In this document: positions 24,434 through 30,844 of the stretch, in pieces
Layout: each line of letters starts with the position of its first letter
How positions within the stretch are numbered: position 1 is the stretch's first letter
Source: Bog-877 sp050734135
Lineage (GTDB): Bacteria; Chloroflexota; Dormibacteria; Aeolococcales; Bog-877
Assembly (NCBI GenBank): GCA_050734135.1
Contig: JBOHUG010000010.1
Coordinates: 28,529 to 92,528, forward strand
Reading direction: 5' to 3'
Length of the DNA stretch: 64,000 bases
Made by a program: the position numbers and the translations under genes
The notes under the pieces: generated by a model
What the model was told of the DNA's origin: nothing
Database searches by the model: none
The model's input: only the letters and a program-made list of their open reading frames with translations

Positions 24434-24973
24434 GTGACCAGGGCCGCGCTGTGGCTGCGCGTCTCCACGACTGAGCAATCGACCGAGAATCAGGAGCCCG
24501 AGTTGCGAGCGCTGGCCGATCGCCGGTGCTGGACGGTTGGGCCGGTCTACCGGCTGGAGGAGTCCGCCTTCCAAGCCGGGACCGCCTACCGGGCCGCGAT
24601 CGCCGCTGTGCGCCGGGACGCCGGGCGCGGGCGCTTCCAGGTGCTGTGCGTGTGGGCGCTCGATCGCCTCAGCCGGGAGGGCCCACTCGCCACCCTCCAG
24701 CTGGTAGACCAGCTCAGCCGGGCCGGGGTATCCGTGGTGTCGGCGCAGGAGCCGTGGACCGAGGCCCCTGGGGAGCTGCGTGAGCTGCTGCTGGCGATCG
24801 TGGGATGGGTCGCCCGGCAGGAGAGCGTCCGCCGCAGCGAGCGGACCAAGGCGGGCATGGCCCGGGCTAGGGCCGAAGGCAAGACCATCGGCCGCCCGCC
24901 TGGAGCCAAAGATCAGCACAAGCGGCATCGGTCGGGGTACTTCGCGAGGGAGGCCAGGAAGCGCGAGAGCTAG
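24434..24973 (+). CDS. Small serine recombinase (resolvase/invertase type)
   Basis: A 179-aa recombinase from GTG 24434. The catalytic domain starts AALWLRVSTTEQSTENQ with nucleophile Ser11, and has the conserved VWALDRLSREG arginine block and ERTKAGMARARAEGKTIGRPPGA hinge into a short HTH tail. The C-terminal HTH is brief (about 20 residues), shorter than in classic Tn3 resolvases. It is separate from the tyrosine integrase and may resolve multimers, invert DNA, or be cargo of an older insertion. Confidence 0.88.
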   Translation: MTRAALWLRVSTTEQSTENQEPELRALADRRCWTVGPVYRLEESAFQAGTAYRAAIAAVRRDAGRGRFQVLCVWALDRLSREGPLATLQLVDQLSRAGVSVVSAQEPWTEAPGELRELLLAIVGWVARQESVRRSERTKAGMARARAEGKTIGRPPGAKDQHKRHRSGYFAREARKRES

Positions 24974-25116
24974 ACGGCAGGCGCCCCGGGCCTGGCTGTG
25001 ACTTTGGAGGTCTTTAGATGCTCGCTCTCCGTTCCGTTTGTCACAGTTGGGGCAGCCGCAATCACTACGCGGGGGACCTCGGGGAAGTCGGCGCGGACCA
25101 AGCTGGTAGGAACCTC

Positions 25117-25137
25117 GGTGCCTATCGAGTAGGCACC
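25117..25137 (+). promoter_or_regulatory. Hairpin between the recombinase and membrane-protein genes
   Basis: Perfect 8-bp stem GGTGCCTA/TAGGCACC with a 5-nt loop, without a U tract. The same gap (24974-25171) also has CTGTGAC (24996) and GTCACAG (25040) as a longer-range inverted pair. Could be an operator or leader structure for the downstream gene. Confidence 0.4.
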
Positions 25138-25171
25138 CACCTCGGCCACCGCTGAGCCCTGTGTAGGAGCC

Positions 25172-25702
25172 GTGAGCGCCGGCGGTTCCTACCGCCTGCA
25201 GCCCCGCCACGATCCCGCCGCACTGGTCCCCGGGGCGCACCATGGTGGCATGGTCGATGCCCAGGCGGCCGGGGCAGCCCGGCGGTTGGATGCCCTCCCC
25301 GCGCGCCACGGCACCGTGGCCGGATATAAGAAGGCGAAGTGCCGGTGCCCGGCGTGCACAGCGGCGTGGGCCGACGCCGTGGCCCGCTACCGGTCCCGCC
25401 GAGCGGCGCGCGAGCACCTGGCCGGCGGCCCGGGCTCACACACCGAAGGCGATCAGAAGCGCGACGCCGGGACCTTGGCACAGCCCCTCGTCAGGGTGCC
25501 CACTGAGGCGGCCAACAGCGACTCGCTTCCGAACCCCCTGAAGCCGGCTCCGCCCGCGCCCCGCCAAGAGTCTGCCGGGAGCGGTCTGGTGTGGGTGGGC
25601 GTAGTCCTAGTCCTGGTCCTACTGCTCGCAGCAACGTGGTGGCGCCAGCGGGGTCAGGGACCGGACCGTCCCCAATCCGGCGGATGGCGGCCACGCTGGT
25701 GA
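25172..25702 (+). CDS. Single-pass membrane protein with a phage-type Cys motif
   Basis: A 176-aa protein from GTG 25172 behind AGGAG. Residues about 46-75 read GTVAGYKKAKCRCPAC, then AWADAVARYRSRRAARE, a short motif recurrent in small actinophage and actinobacterial element proteins. A single hydrophobic helix (VWVGVVLVLVLLLAATWW) near residues 140-158 is followed by a short basic tail. No signal peptidase site is evident, so the N-terminus may face either side. Function unknown. Confidence 0.58.
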   Translation: MSAGGSYRLQPRHDPAALVPGAHHGGMVDAQAAGAARRLDALPARHGTVAGYKKAKCRCPACTAAWADAVARYRSRRAAREHLAGGPGSHTEGDQKRDAGTLAQPLVRVPTEAANSDSLPNPLKPAPPAPRQESAGSGLVWVGVVLVLVLLLAATWWRQRGQGPDRPQSGGWRPRW

Positions 25703-25923
25703 GCGGCGGCGGAGCTGTAGCCGGGGCCAAATAAGGGCCTCCCCGTCCAGACCTTGGCCGCCAGTTCAGTGGCGAGCGGATTCCGGACTCCAAACAAGGG
25801 GTCCCTTTTGGGGTGCGGGGCGCATATCATGACTTCGCTGCCACCGAGCGCGTGCGCGGTTCTGCTGGGACAGGGCCGGGCGATCTCGTGGTTGCTCAGT
25901 GTTCTTCACTACGGAAAATCCCC

Positions 25924-26703
25924 ATGAACGTTCTCGAGATCCCGATTGAGCAGGTCAAACTCGGGGAGGCGAATACCCGAACCGTAGACCTGTTGGAGGG
26001 GGAGGACCCCGACACATCGATTCAGGACTTGGCGCTGAGCCTCAGGACCGAAGGTCTTCTGAATCCGATTACCGTTCTCGCTCACTCCGACGGGACCTAC
26101 GAGTGCGTCGCCGGCCAGCGCCGTCTAGCGGCAGCTCGTAGCCTTGGGTGGGCGACTATCTCTGCCCAGGTTCGAAGCGACAGCGGGGGTTCGGACGGAA
26201 TGGTCCTGTCACTGGTTGAGAATCTGCATCGAGCGGACATGAATCCGCGAGATAAGGCTCGGGCGTTCGAGGCCCTCGTCACTGCAGCCAAGGGTGACGT
26301 CACTACCGCTGCTATCCGAGCGCACGTCTCGTCCGCTACCGTCCGCAAATACGTCGCCTTGGCTGCACTTAGCCCGGATATCCAGGCGGGCCTCGCTGCC
26401 GGCGAGATCACCCAGACCGGCACACTCGCCACGCTCGCCCGGAAGTTCCCCGGAGATTTCGACAAGCAGCACCAAGTTTTGGAAACGCTCTCAGGATTCG
26501 GAGCGGATACAGCAGGACAGATCCTAAAGCGCCTCGAGCCCGACTTGGGCAACCTCGACACGCTGCGCGAAAGTGCCCTTGAGGGCGACTTCGGCGTGAA
26601 ACTTGTTCAGGTCTGCCCCAGGGACTGCCCGGTGATTCCCGCTGGCCTGAAGCCAACCGTTCGCAATTTCCTCGTCGAGCGTGGGGTTCAGGCCGAGGCC
26701 TGA
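25924..26703 (+). CDS. ParB/RepB/Spo0J-family DNA-binding protein
   Basis: A 259-aa ParB-fold protein. The N-terminal CTP-binding domain has IPIEQVKLGEANTRT, LRTEGLLNPITV, AGQRRLAAARSLG (the GxRR motif) and VENLHRADMNPRDKA (the ENxxR motif); a central HTH follows (AIRAHVSSATVRKYVALAAL). ATG 25924 gives the usual short N-terminus. No parA neighbours it, so a plain ParABS partition role is unlikely without host ParA. It is followed 58 bp on by a nuclease-like gene, suggesting one operon. It may regulate, or load onto, element DNA. Confidence 0.85.
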   Translation: MNVLEIPIEQVKLGEANTRTVDLLEGEDPDTSIQDLALSLRTEGLLNPITVLAHSDGTYECVAGQRRLAAARSLGWATISAQVRSDSGGSDGMVLSLVENLHRADMNPRDKARAFEALVTAAKGDVTTAAIRAHVSSATVRKYVALAALSPDIQAGLAAGEITQTGTLATLARKFPGDFDKQHQVLETLSGFGADTAGQILKRLEPDLGNLDTLRESALEGDFGVKLVQVCPRDCPVIPAGLKPTVRNFLVERGVQAEA

Positions 26704-26725
26704 GTGCCGTGGCCGTCGCCCTGCG

Positions 26726-26754
26726 GCCTGCCACTATCGCGGGTCTTGGCAGGC
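26726..26754. repeat. Perfect inverted repeat before the nuclease gene
   Basis: GCCTGCCA (26726-26733) and TGGCAGGC (26747-26754) with a 13-nt spacer, ending 7 bp before the GTG of the next gene. It could bind ParB or a repressor, or fold in the mRNA over the ribosome-binding region. Confidence 0.5.
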
Positions 26755-26761
26755 TGTCCCC

Positions 26762-27676
26762 GTGTCCCTGACCAGCCACCTCAAAGACCCAGCCAGTCCC
26801 GTCCGGCGCTGGTTCGAACAGACGTTCCCGAATCGCCGACCGGTCGTCGCCACCTGTCGTGCTGCGGGGCCAGTGACTCTGCGGCCGGACCCTCCCCACA
26901 TGGAGTGGGCCTTGGTCGGGATCGCGCTCGACTATCGAATCCGGTACTACTTCGCGGTGACACCGCCCGAGGAGCTCATCGCAGCACAGGGGGCCATGCT
27001 GCTCGCTGGCCAGATCACCTCCGACCCGGTCGATCTGAACGCCGACTGGGAGTCAGCTCGCCGGACCTGGGATGAATTTGCCGGCTGTTTGCATCCCGCG
27101 CCAATGGGCGTCGATCCTGTCGGCCACCGACTGCCCGAAGCCGACGAACGTGCCCTCTGCCGCGCTTGCTATGCACTGGCCTGTTACGAAACCCTCTTTC
27201 GGGCAGTAGCACGGCCGGACTGGCCGATCGTGACGGTGGGGCAAAGGGGCACGGTCGATGATCTCTTAGCCCTCGGCTCGGACGCAGTGACAACCGACTT
27301 GACTCGTCTGTCACGGGCCTTTCATGACACCCAGGGCGACCTTCTCGGCCAACCGGCCACCCTCAATCCGATGTTCGGCGACGTGAGTGGGAAGTTGGGA
27401 GGGGCTGACGCCGATCTGATTGTGGGCGATCGCCTCATAGATATCAAAACGAGCGTGAACCCAGCACCGGGACCCACCGATCCGTATCAGCTGCTGGGGT
27501 ACGCCCTGGCTGACACTGACGATCGGTACGGCATTCGTGGTGTGGGTTTCTACTACTCGCGCCGACCGACCCTAGTGCAGTGGTCTCTCCAGGAATACTG
27601 CGACAGCCTGGCAGGGAAGCCAACGGATATCGAAGCCACTCGACGCGACTTCCATGCCTTGGTGGGAGGCCTCTGA
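26762..27676 (+). CDS. PD-(D/E)XK nuclease-like protein
   Basis: A 304-aa protein from GTG 26762. Near residue 215-245 it reads GADADLIVGDRLIDIKTS, then a Gln in DPYQLLGYALA, which matches the D-(x)n-(D/E)-x-K plus Q signature of the PD-(D/E)XK superfamily (as in RecB-like and restriction endonucleases). The N-terminal 200 residues show no domain I recognise; they include a CRACYALACYE cysteine cluster. It follows a parB-like gene and precedes a convergent proteinase gene. Possible roles are a defence or element-maintenance nuclease; this is inference. Confidence 0.66.
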   Translation: MSLTSHLKDPASPVRRWFEQTFPNRRPVVATCRAAGPVTLRPDPPHMEWALVGIALDYRIRYYFAVTPPEELIAAQGAMLLAGQITSDPVDLNADWESARRTWDEFAGCLHPAPMGVDPVGHRLPEADERALCRACYALACYETLFRAVARPDWPIVTVGQRGTVDDLLALGSDAVTTDLTRLSRAFHDTQGDLLGQPATLNPMFGDVSGKLGGADADLIVGDRLIDIKTSVNPAPGPTDPYQLLGYALADTDDRYGIRGVGFYYSRRPTLVQWSLQEYCDSLAGKPTDIEATRRDFHALVGGL

Positions 27677-27779
27677 CTGTGGGAGACACGCGGTGGAATT
27701 GGGGATCACGGAGGCGGCGAAGCGGCAGGCGTAGCGCGAGAGCTCAAGCGAACGAACCACACGCATTGAGGCGCGACCC

Positions 27780-28679
27780 CTAACCCTGAGGTGGTGGACC
27801 AGGTTGGACCCACGGCCCGACTACCTTTGACGCTCTGGCCCCCTCGTAGATCCGCTCCCCACGCACCATGTACTTCGTCCAGAGACGCCAGACGGCCCGC
27901 CACTGTTCTCCGCCGGGATCCGCCTTCTCAACGGGCAAGCCGGCTTCGATGGCGGCGTCAGGACCGAAAGTGGCGCCGTGACTCTGTGGATCATCCATCA
28001 GCCGCTTTTTCAGGGATCCCTTCCAAAGGACGGCCGCCTGGTCCTTTGACCGGGCCGGGTTACTCACAAGCGCGTCGATCACGAGGTCTTCGGTCCGTGC
28101 AAGAGCCGACCTAGCTTGCTGCACCATGATTGCGTTCAGATTTGAGAGGAGCGAAGCCTGCAACGGGTACGTGTCGGGACTACGCTGCACCGACGCTAGA
28201 GCCTCTTCCACGGCAGCTATCAAGTCCTTCGCGGAGATCAACTCCTGAGTCTTTGGGTTCGTCACCAACTGCGGATCCACTGGTCCGAGATCGCTCGACG
28301 GGCCCATGAGGATTCGATGGGCCCCGAGCGCGATGATGGTGCCCGCACTCTTCGCCATGTCGGGCACGATTACGACCAACTCACGGCACCGTGCCTGAAC
28401 CGAACGCAGCAGGCGCAGGGCCGCTTCTCCATCGCCGCCAGGAGTGACAAGCATTAGGTGGATGTCTTGGGTTGGGTCCGCATCGTAGATCAGATCCTCG
28501 AAGACGTTCACTGAGTACGGGAAGATCGCGTCGAATACGATCACCAATCGACACCGGAACTTCTGTTGGTAGAGCTCGATCAGGGCCTGCCTCTCGTACC
28601 GCGCAGCGTTCTCCGCGTGATACAGCGGTGACTGGGTGGGGTCCGGAACGGCTATCCGTTCCGGAGCTGAATCGGCCAC
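27780..28679 (-). CDS. Clp-fold serine proteinase, SDH/SppA-like
   Basis: A 299-aa protein resembling the serine dehydrogenase proteinase (SDH) family with the ClpP/SppA crotonase fold. VTPGGDGEAALRLL (residues 78-92) is the oxyanion-type PGG motif, and KSAGTIIALGAHRI contains the likely nucleophile Ser111; ILMGPSSDLGPVDPQ follows with Asp130/Asp135. No signal peptide or membrane helix is apparent, so it should be cytoplasmic. GTG 28679 overlaps the upstream small gene by 28 bp. It lies convergent to the nuclease gene. Such proteases occur in some defence islands, but a function here is not established. Confidence 0.8.
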   Translation of the reverse strand: MADSAPERIAVPDPTQSPLYHAENAARYERQALIELYQQKFRCRLVIVFDAIFPYSVNVFEDLIYDADPTQDIHLMLVTPGGDGEAALRLLRSVQARCRELVVIVPDMAKSAGTIIALGAHRILMGPSSDLGPVDPQLVTNPKTQELISAKDLIAAVEEALASVQRSPDTYPLQASLLSNLNAIMVQQARSALARTEDLVIDALVSNPARSKDQAAVLWKGSLKKRLMDDPQSHGATFGPDAAIEAGLPVEKADPGGEQWRAVWRLWTKYMVRGERIYEGARASKVVGPWVQPGPPPQG

Positions 28680-29083
28680 TGTGTGGCGAATCCTTCGGGC
28701 TTGCCCTTTCTCAGCTCCTGCCCAGCGCGCCGGGCCTCAAGAGCCTTCGCAATCCGCTCTGCCCACTCCGCGTCCACCGACTCAGGGGGCGATACAGCGG
28801 GCTCGTTCGGCGGCTCGCTTCCAGCTTTTCCCGGCTCTACGATCGGCGCGACCTCGGCCTCAATCGCCAATACGTGCCTCCTACCAGGTAGCCGGTTTGG
28901 TCCGGACGCTCCGGACCTGAGAGCCATCGTAGCACCGGGAGTGTGATCGGGCCTTTCGATCTCCACCTCGCCCTGGCCCAGCCCGCTGGGAGGCTGGGGT
29001 CTCGGTCCGGCCCGGGCGGGCTGGACCTGGAGGGCCTTCGACCCGACTGACTCCGTGGCGGGGGCTGTGTCGATAGGCGCCAC
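28652..29083 (-). CDS. Hypothetical acidic small protein upstream of the proteinase
   Basis: A 143-aa frame from GTG 29083 whose end overlaps the proteinase start by 28 bp, suggesting translational coupling. It is Pro/Ala/Glu-rich, with a better-structured C-terminal helix (DAEWAERIAKALEARRAG). No domain recognised; shorter starts such as the internal ATG in TMALRSG are possible. A perfect hairpin overlies its start. Confidence 0.45.
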   Translation of the reverse strand: MAPIDTAPATESVGSKALQVQPARAGPRPQPPSGLGQGEVEIERPDHTPGATMALRSGASGPNRLPGRRHVLAIEAEVAPIVEPGKAGSEPPNEPAVSPPESVDAEWAERIAKALEARRAGQELRKGKPEGFATQWPIQLRNG

Positions 29084-29096
29084 CTCGCGGTGGCGC
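29077..29096. promoter_or_regulatory. Perfect 8-bp hairpin at the start of the small gene
   Basis: GCGCCACC-TCGC-GGTGGCGC. It covers the GTG start of the 143-aa gene on the minus strand and could be an operator or block its translation. No T tract, so not a convincing terminator. Confidence 0.4.
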
Positions 29097-29247
29097 GAGC
29101 GGGTCTAGGTGATCAAAAGGTTGATGCCTCGGGACCTCCTGGTCAGCCCCCAGATGACCAGAGGCAGCTCACCTCGTTGAAGCCACAGTTTTGCCACTCC
29201 TGTCTCCAACGCTGGGGGTTTACTACCCCTGTTTTTAGTTGGACTGG

Positions 29248-29331
29248 TGTCAACGGTCACGTAGAAATCCCGGTAGGCGGTCGCTAAATCTCCCGGCCCG
29301 CGGACAGTAGAAATCCCGCTGGGCGGACACC
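29248..29331. repeat. IS21-family right-end repeats (remnant)
   Basis: From TGTCAAC at 29248 two degenerate copies of a roughly 20-bp unit follow: GTAGAAATCCCGGTAGGCGG (29261-29280) and GTAGAAATCCCGCTGGGCGG (29308-29327). Multiple internal repeats beside a TGT terminus are the form of IS21-family ends, and a truncated istB lies immediately inward. No matching left end was found in the window. Confidence 0.65.
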
Positions 29332-29363
29332 GGTAATCCTGGTGTAGAGACGGAGCAAGGGGA

Positions 29364-29492
29364 TTAGGCCAAGCGCAGCACCCCCGTGCCGGTGGTGGCT
29401 TCAGCGAGGCGGTGGGAACTGCCCTCGGTCAGGACTACATGAGCGTGGTGGAGCAGCCGGTCCACGGTGGCCGTGGCCAGGGTCTTGGGCAT
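29364..29492 (-). pseudogene. Truncated IstB (IS21-family helper ATPase), C-terminal fragment
   Basis: Minus-strand frame of 42 residues: MPKTLATATVDRLLHHAH, then VVLTEGSSHRLAE and a TAA stop. This is the characteristic end of IstB, the AAA+ transposition helper. All of the ATPase domain and istA are missing; the break lies about 8 bp from the tRNA-Thr-like sequence. It is a scar of an insertion later cut by another recombination. Confidence 0.75.
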
Positions 29493-29500
29493 GATTTAGA

Positions 29501-29573
29501 GGAGCCGACGCGGGGATTCGAACCCCGGACAAACGGTTTACGAAACCTCCCATAGCGAGGCGCCGCTGTCGGC
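29501..29573 (-). tRNA. tRNA-Thr(CGT)-like sequence, degenerate D-arm
   Basis: On the minus strand a 73-nt segment has acceptor bases GCCGAC/GTCGGC at the correct separation, a good T-arm (CGGGG-TTCGAAT-CCCCG), and an anticodon loop TTCGTAA reading CGT. The anticodon stem has only three clean pairs, the seventh acceptor pair is A-C, and the D-arm loop is too short. It is either a decaying element-borne tRNA or an old attachment site in a tRNA-Thr 3' half. Function doubtful. Confidence 0.5.
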
Positions 29574-29738
29574 CGGTAGAGTGCCTTCCCAGGGAACCGC
29601 TACAAGGATCGGGTCCGGAGCACCTCTACTCTCTAGAGCGGCTTACGCATGGGTGGCGCCTCTTAGCAGCGCTTTTCCCAGGGTAGAGCTCCTGTGGATC
29701 TCCTGAAAGACCGAATGTCGACCCTTTGGCAGAGCCGC

Positions 29739-29787
29739 ACCCTGACACGGTAGAGGCCCCAGGTTCGACTCCTGGTGCGCCCACCAC
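29739..29787 (+). repeat. attR: right copy of the 49-bp direct repeat
   Basis: Perfect copy of the tRNA-Val 3' half including CCA. Upstream bases (AGAGCCGC) still resemble the tRNA D-arm side (AGAGCGCT) but are not identical, and no 5' acceptor half is present, so this is not a second tRNA gene. Confidence 0.93.
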
Positions 29788-30241
29788 ATCGCCGCCCGCC
29801 GGCAGTACTGCTGGCGTCTGCGGTCCGGGTTGGGGCTGGTCCCATTGGTAACCCTGCCGTCGGGGCCGGGATGGTGGACCGGCCCTCGAGTGAGCGGCGG
29901 CTTGGCCCCGGTTGGACGGAAATGCCCTTGAGGTCGCTGTCCTAGCAGGGTCGCCACCACCTCATTGATCACCCGGCGGAAATGGGCGCCCGGGTGGCCA
30001 GAACGCTAAAAGAACCTGACCGAGGGCAGGGCTCGGTGGGCGACACCGGTCTGGGGCCGTCAGCCGCCTCCCCGAGCCGGCCCACGAGGCCCGTCCAGGC
30101 TCCGCGTGAGAGACCTCGTGAGCTGCTGACCGGAACCGGTTAATGACAAGTTGTCCACAGCTGGGAATGGGGATAGGGGGCACAACTGGAACCCTCTCGA
30201 TCGACCCCCAAAAGCGCCAACTTTTCTTGCCGTAATGACCA
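29788..30241. other. Core-side stretch without a supported gene
   Basis: Between attR and the next promoter I find no convincing coding frame. It holds one DnaA-box-like TTGTCCACA (30151-30159) and an inverted repeat CACCCGG/CCGGGTG around 29968-29994. Frames here are GC-rich noise, one being a translation of the tRNA repeat. Confidence 0.5.
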
Positions 30242-30272
30242 TTGACAGCGGCCCTTAATGAGTCTCTAATAT
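30242..30272 (+). promoter_or_regulatory. Promoter of a leaderless small gene
   Basis: TTGACA at 30242-30247 and TAATAT at 30267-30272 (19 bp; TCTAAT at 30265 gives 17). The expected start of transcription is at or next to the GTG at 30279, so the mRNA should be leaderless. Confidence 0.6.
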
Positions 30273-30278
30273 CGCTCC

Positions 30279-30560
30279 GTGGCGCGCCTCTCCAGCCCTC
30301 ACCCCGCCGCCCTCCGGGTCTGCGCCCGGACCGGCTGTTTGTCCCTGGTGAAGAAGCAGACCGCCAAGTACTGCAGCGTTCAGTGCTCCAGCCTCGACCC
30401 CGACCGCCGAGCTCGGCTGCGGGAGCGGGCCCGCTCCGGCCGGCTTCTCCCCATGGCCCGGCAGCTGCGGCTCGACTTCGAGAGCGAGGAGATGGGGCTG
30501 GCCCTCTTGGACCACCTACGAGAAGAGATTCCACTCGGATTGTCTCGCTGGGCGGTCTGA
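30279..30560 (+). CDS. Small zinc-ribbon protein, leaderless
   Basis: A 93-aa protein from GTG 30279. CARTGC...KYCSVQCS near residues 15-37 is a zinc-ribbon resembling that of the element's 23349 gene (RRRFCSARCR), followed by an Arg-rich helix (DPDRRARLRERARSG) and an acidic C-terminal helix. It lies outside attR but could be a remnant of an earlier element. Function unknown. Confidence 0.55.
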   Translation: MARLSSPHPAALRVCARTGCLSLVKKQTAKYCSVQCSSLDPDRRARLRERARSGRLLPMARQLRLDFESEEMGLALLDHLREEIPLGLSRWAV

Positions 30561-30599
30561 GGCAGTGGCCCGCCCCAATCGCCAACGGTAGCCGCCCCT

Positions 30600-30782
30600 C
30601 TAGCGTCTGGCTAGATCGGCCCCCACCGCGGCCGCGGCACTTCGGATGTCTGCCTCGGTGACGGTAACCAACAGGCTCAGCTCACAGCGATGGCAGACGA
30701 TATGGAAGGTGGTCGGCTCCGGGATGGCCCGGGCTACCTCCTGGCGGAGACCGCAGCTTTCACAGGTGACGACCGCTCGCAT
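30600..30782 (-). CDS. Small zinc-ribbon protein
   Basis: A 60-aa protein from ATG 30782 (a longer start at 30827 is possible). CESCG near residue 8 and CHRCEL near residue 34 form a C2-C2 zinc ribbon; the C-terminus is a short helix. It sits 60 bp downstream of the MFS gene start on the same strand, apart from it. No family recognised. Confidence 0.5.
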   Translation of the reverse strand: MRAVVTCESCGLRQEVARAIPEPTTFHIVCHRCELSLLVTVTEADIRSAAAAVGADLARR

Positions 30783-30844
30783 GGTGCCATTTAGCCCCGG
30801 CCAGCCGAGAGTCGAGCCCTTCGCCAACGGACTTCGACATCTCG

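Larger units (their letters stand above)
16255..29787. mobile_element. Integrated genetic element in tRNA-Val, about 13.5 kb
   Basis: Bounded by the 49-bp attL/attR repeat and carrying an integrase gene next to attL, an excisionase-like and an XRE HTH gene, a Toprim/ATPase replication protein with an iteron-like array, a ParB-methyltransferase fusion, a serine recombinase, ParB, a PD-(D/E)XK-like nuclease, a Clp-fold serine proteinase and small zinc-ribbon proteins. The flanking genes are ordinary housekeeping genes. No phage structural genes, relaxase, type IV secretion, FtsK/TraB or ParA genes are seen. It may be a satellite-like or mobilizable element, or a decayed larger one; an IS21 scar and a tRNA-Thr-like sequence near attR argue for past rearrangement. 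Confidence 0.88.

Noticed and set aside
24071..25417. A 448-codon minus-strand frame opposite the serine recombinase
   Set aside because: It is antisense to the clearly recognisable recombinase and covers the 24974-25171 gap only by chance openness.
25924..26703. A complete ParABS partition system
   Set aside because: No ParA-like Walker ATPase gene lies next to the parB-like gene or elsewhere in the element.
29739..29787. A second tRNA-Val gene at the right end
   Set aside because: Only the anticodon-to-CCA half is present; there is no acceptor 5' half or proper D-arm upstream, so it is attR.
29643..29972. A minus-strand frame with QESNLGPLPCQ
   Set aside because: This is the known false translation of tRNA sequence; it reads the attR copy of tRNA-Val.
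30151..30159. A DnaA box as evidence for the chromosomal origin
   Set aside because: A single TTGTCCACA without neighbouring boxes, dnaA or dnaN is not enough.
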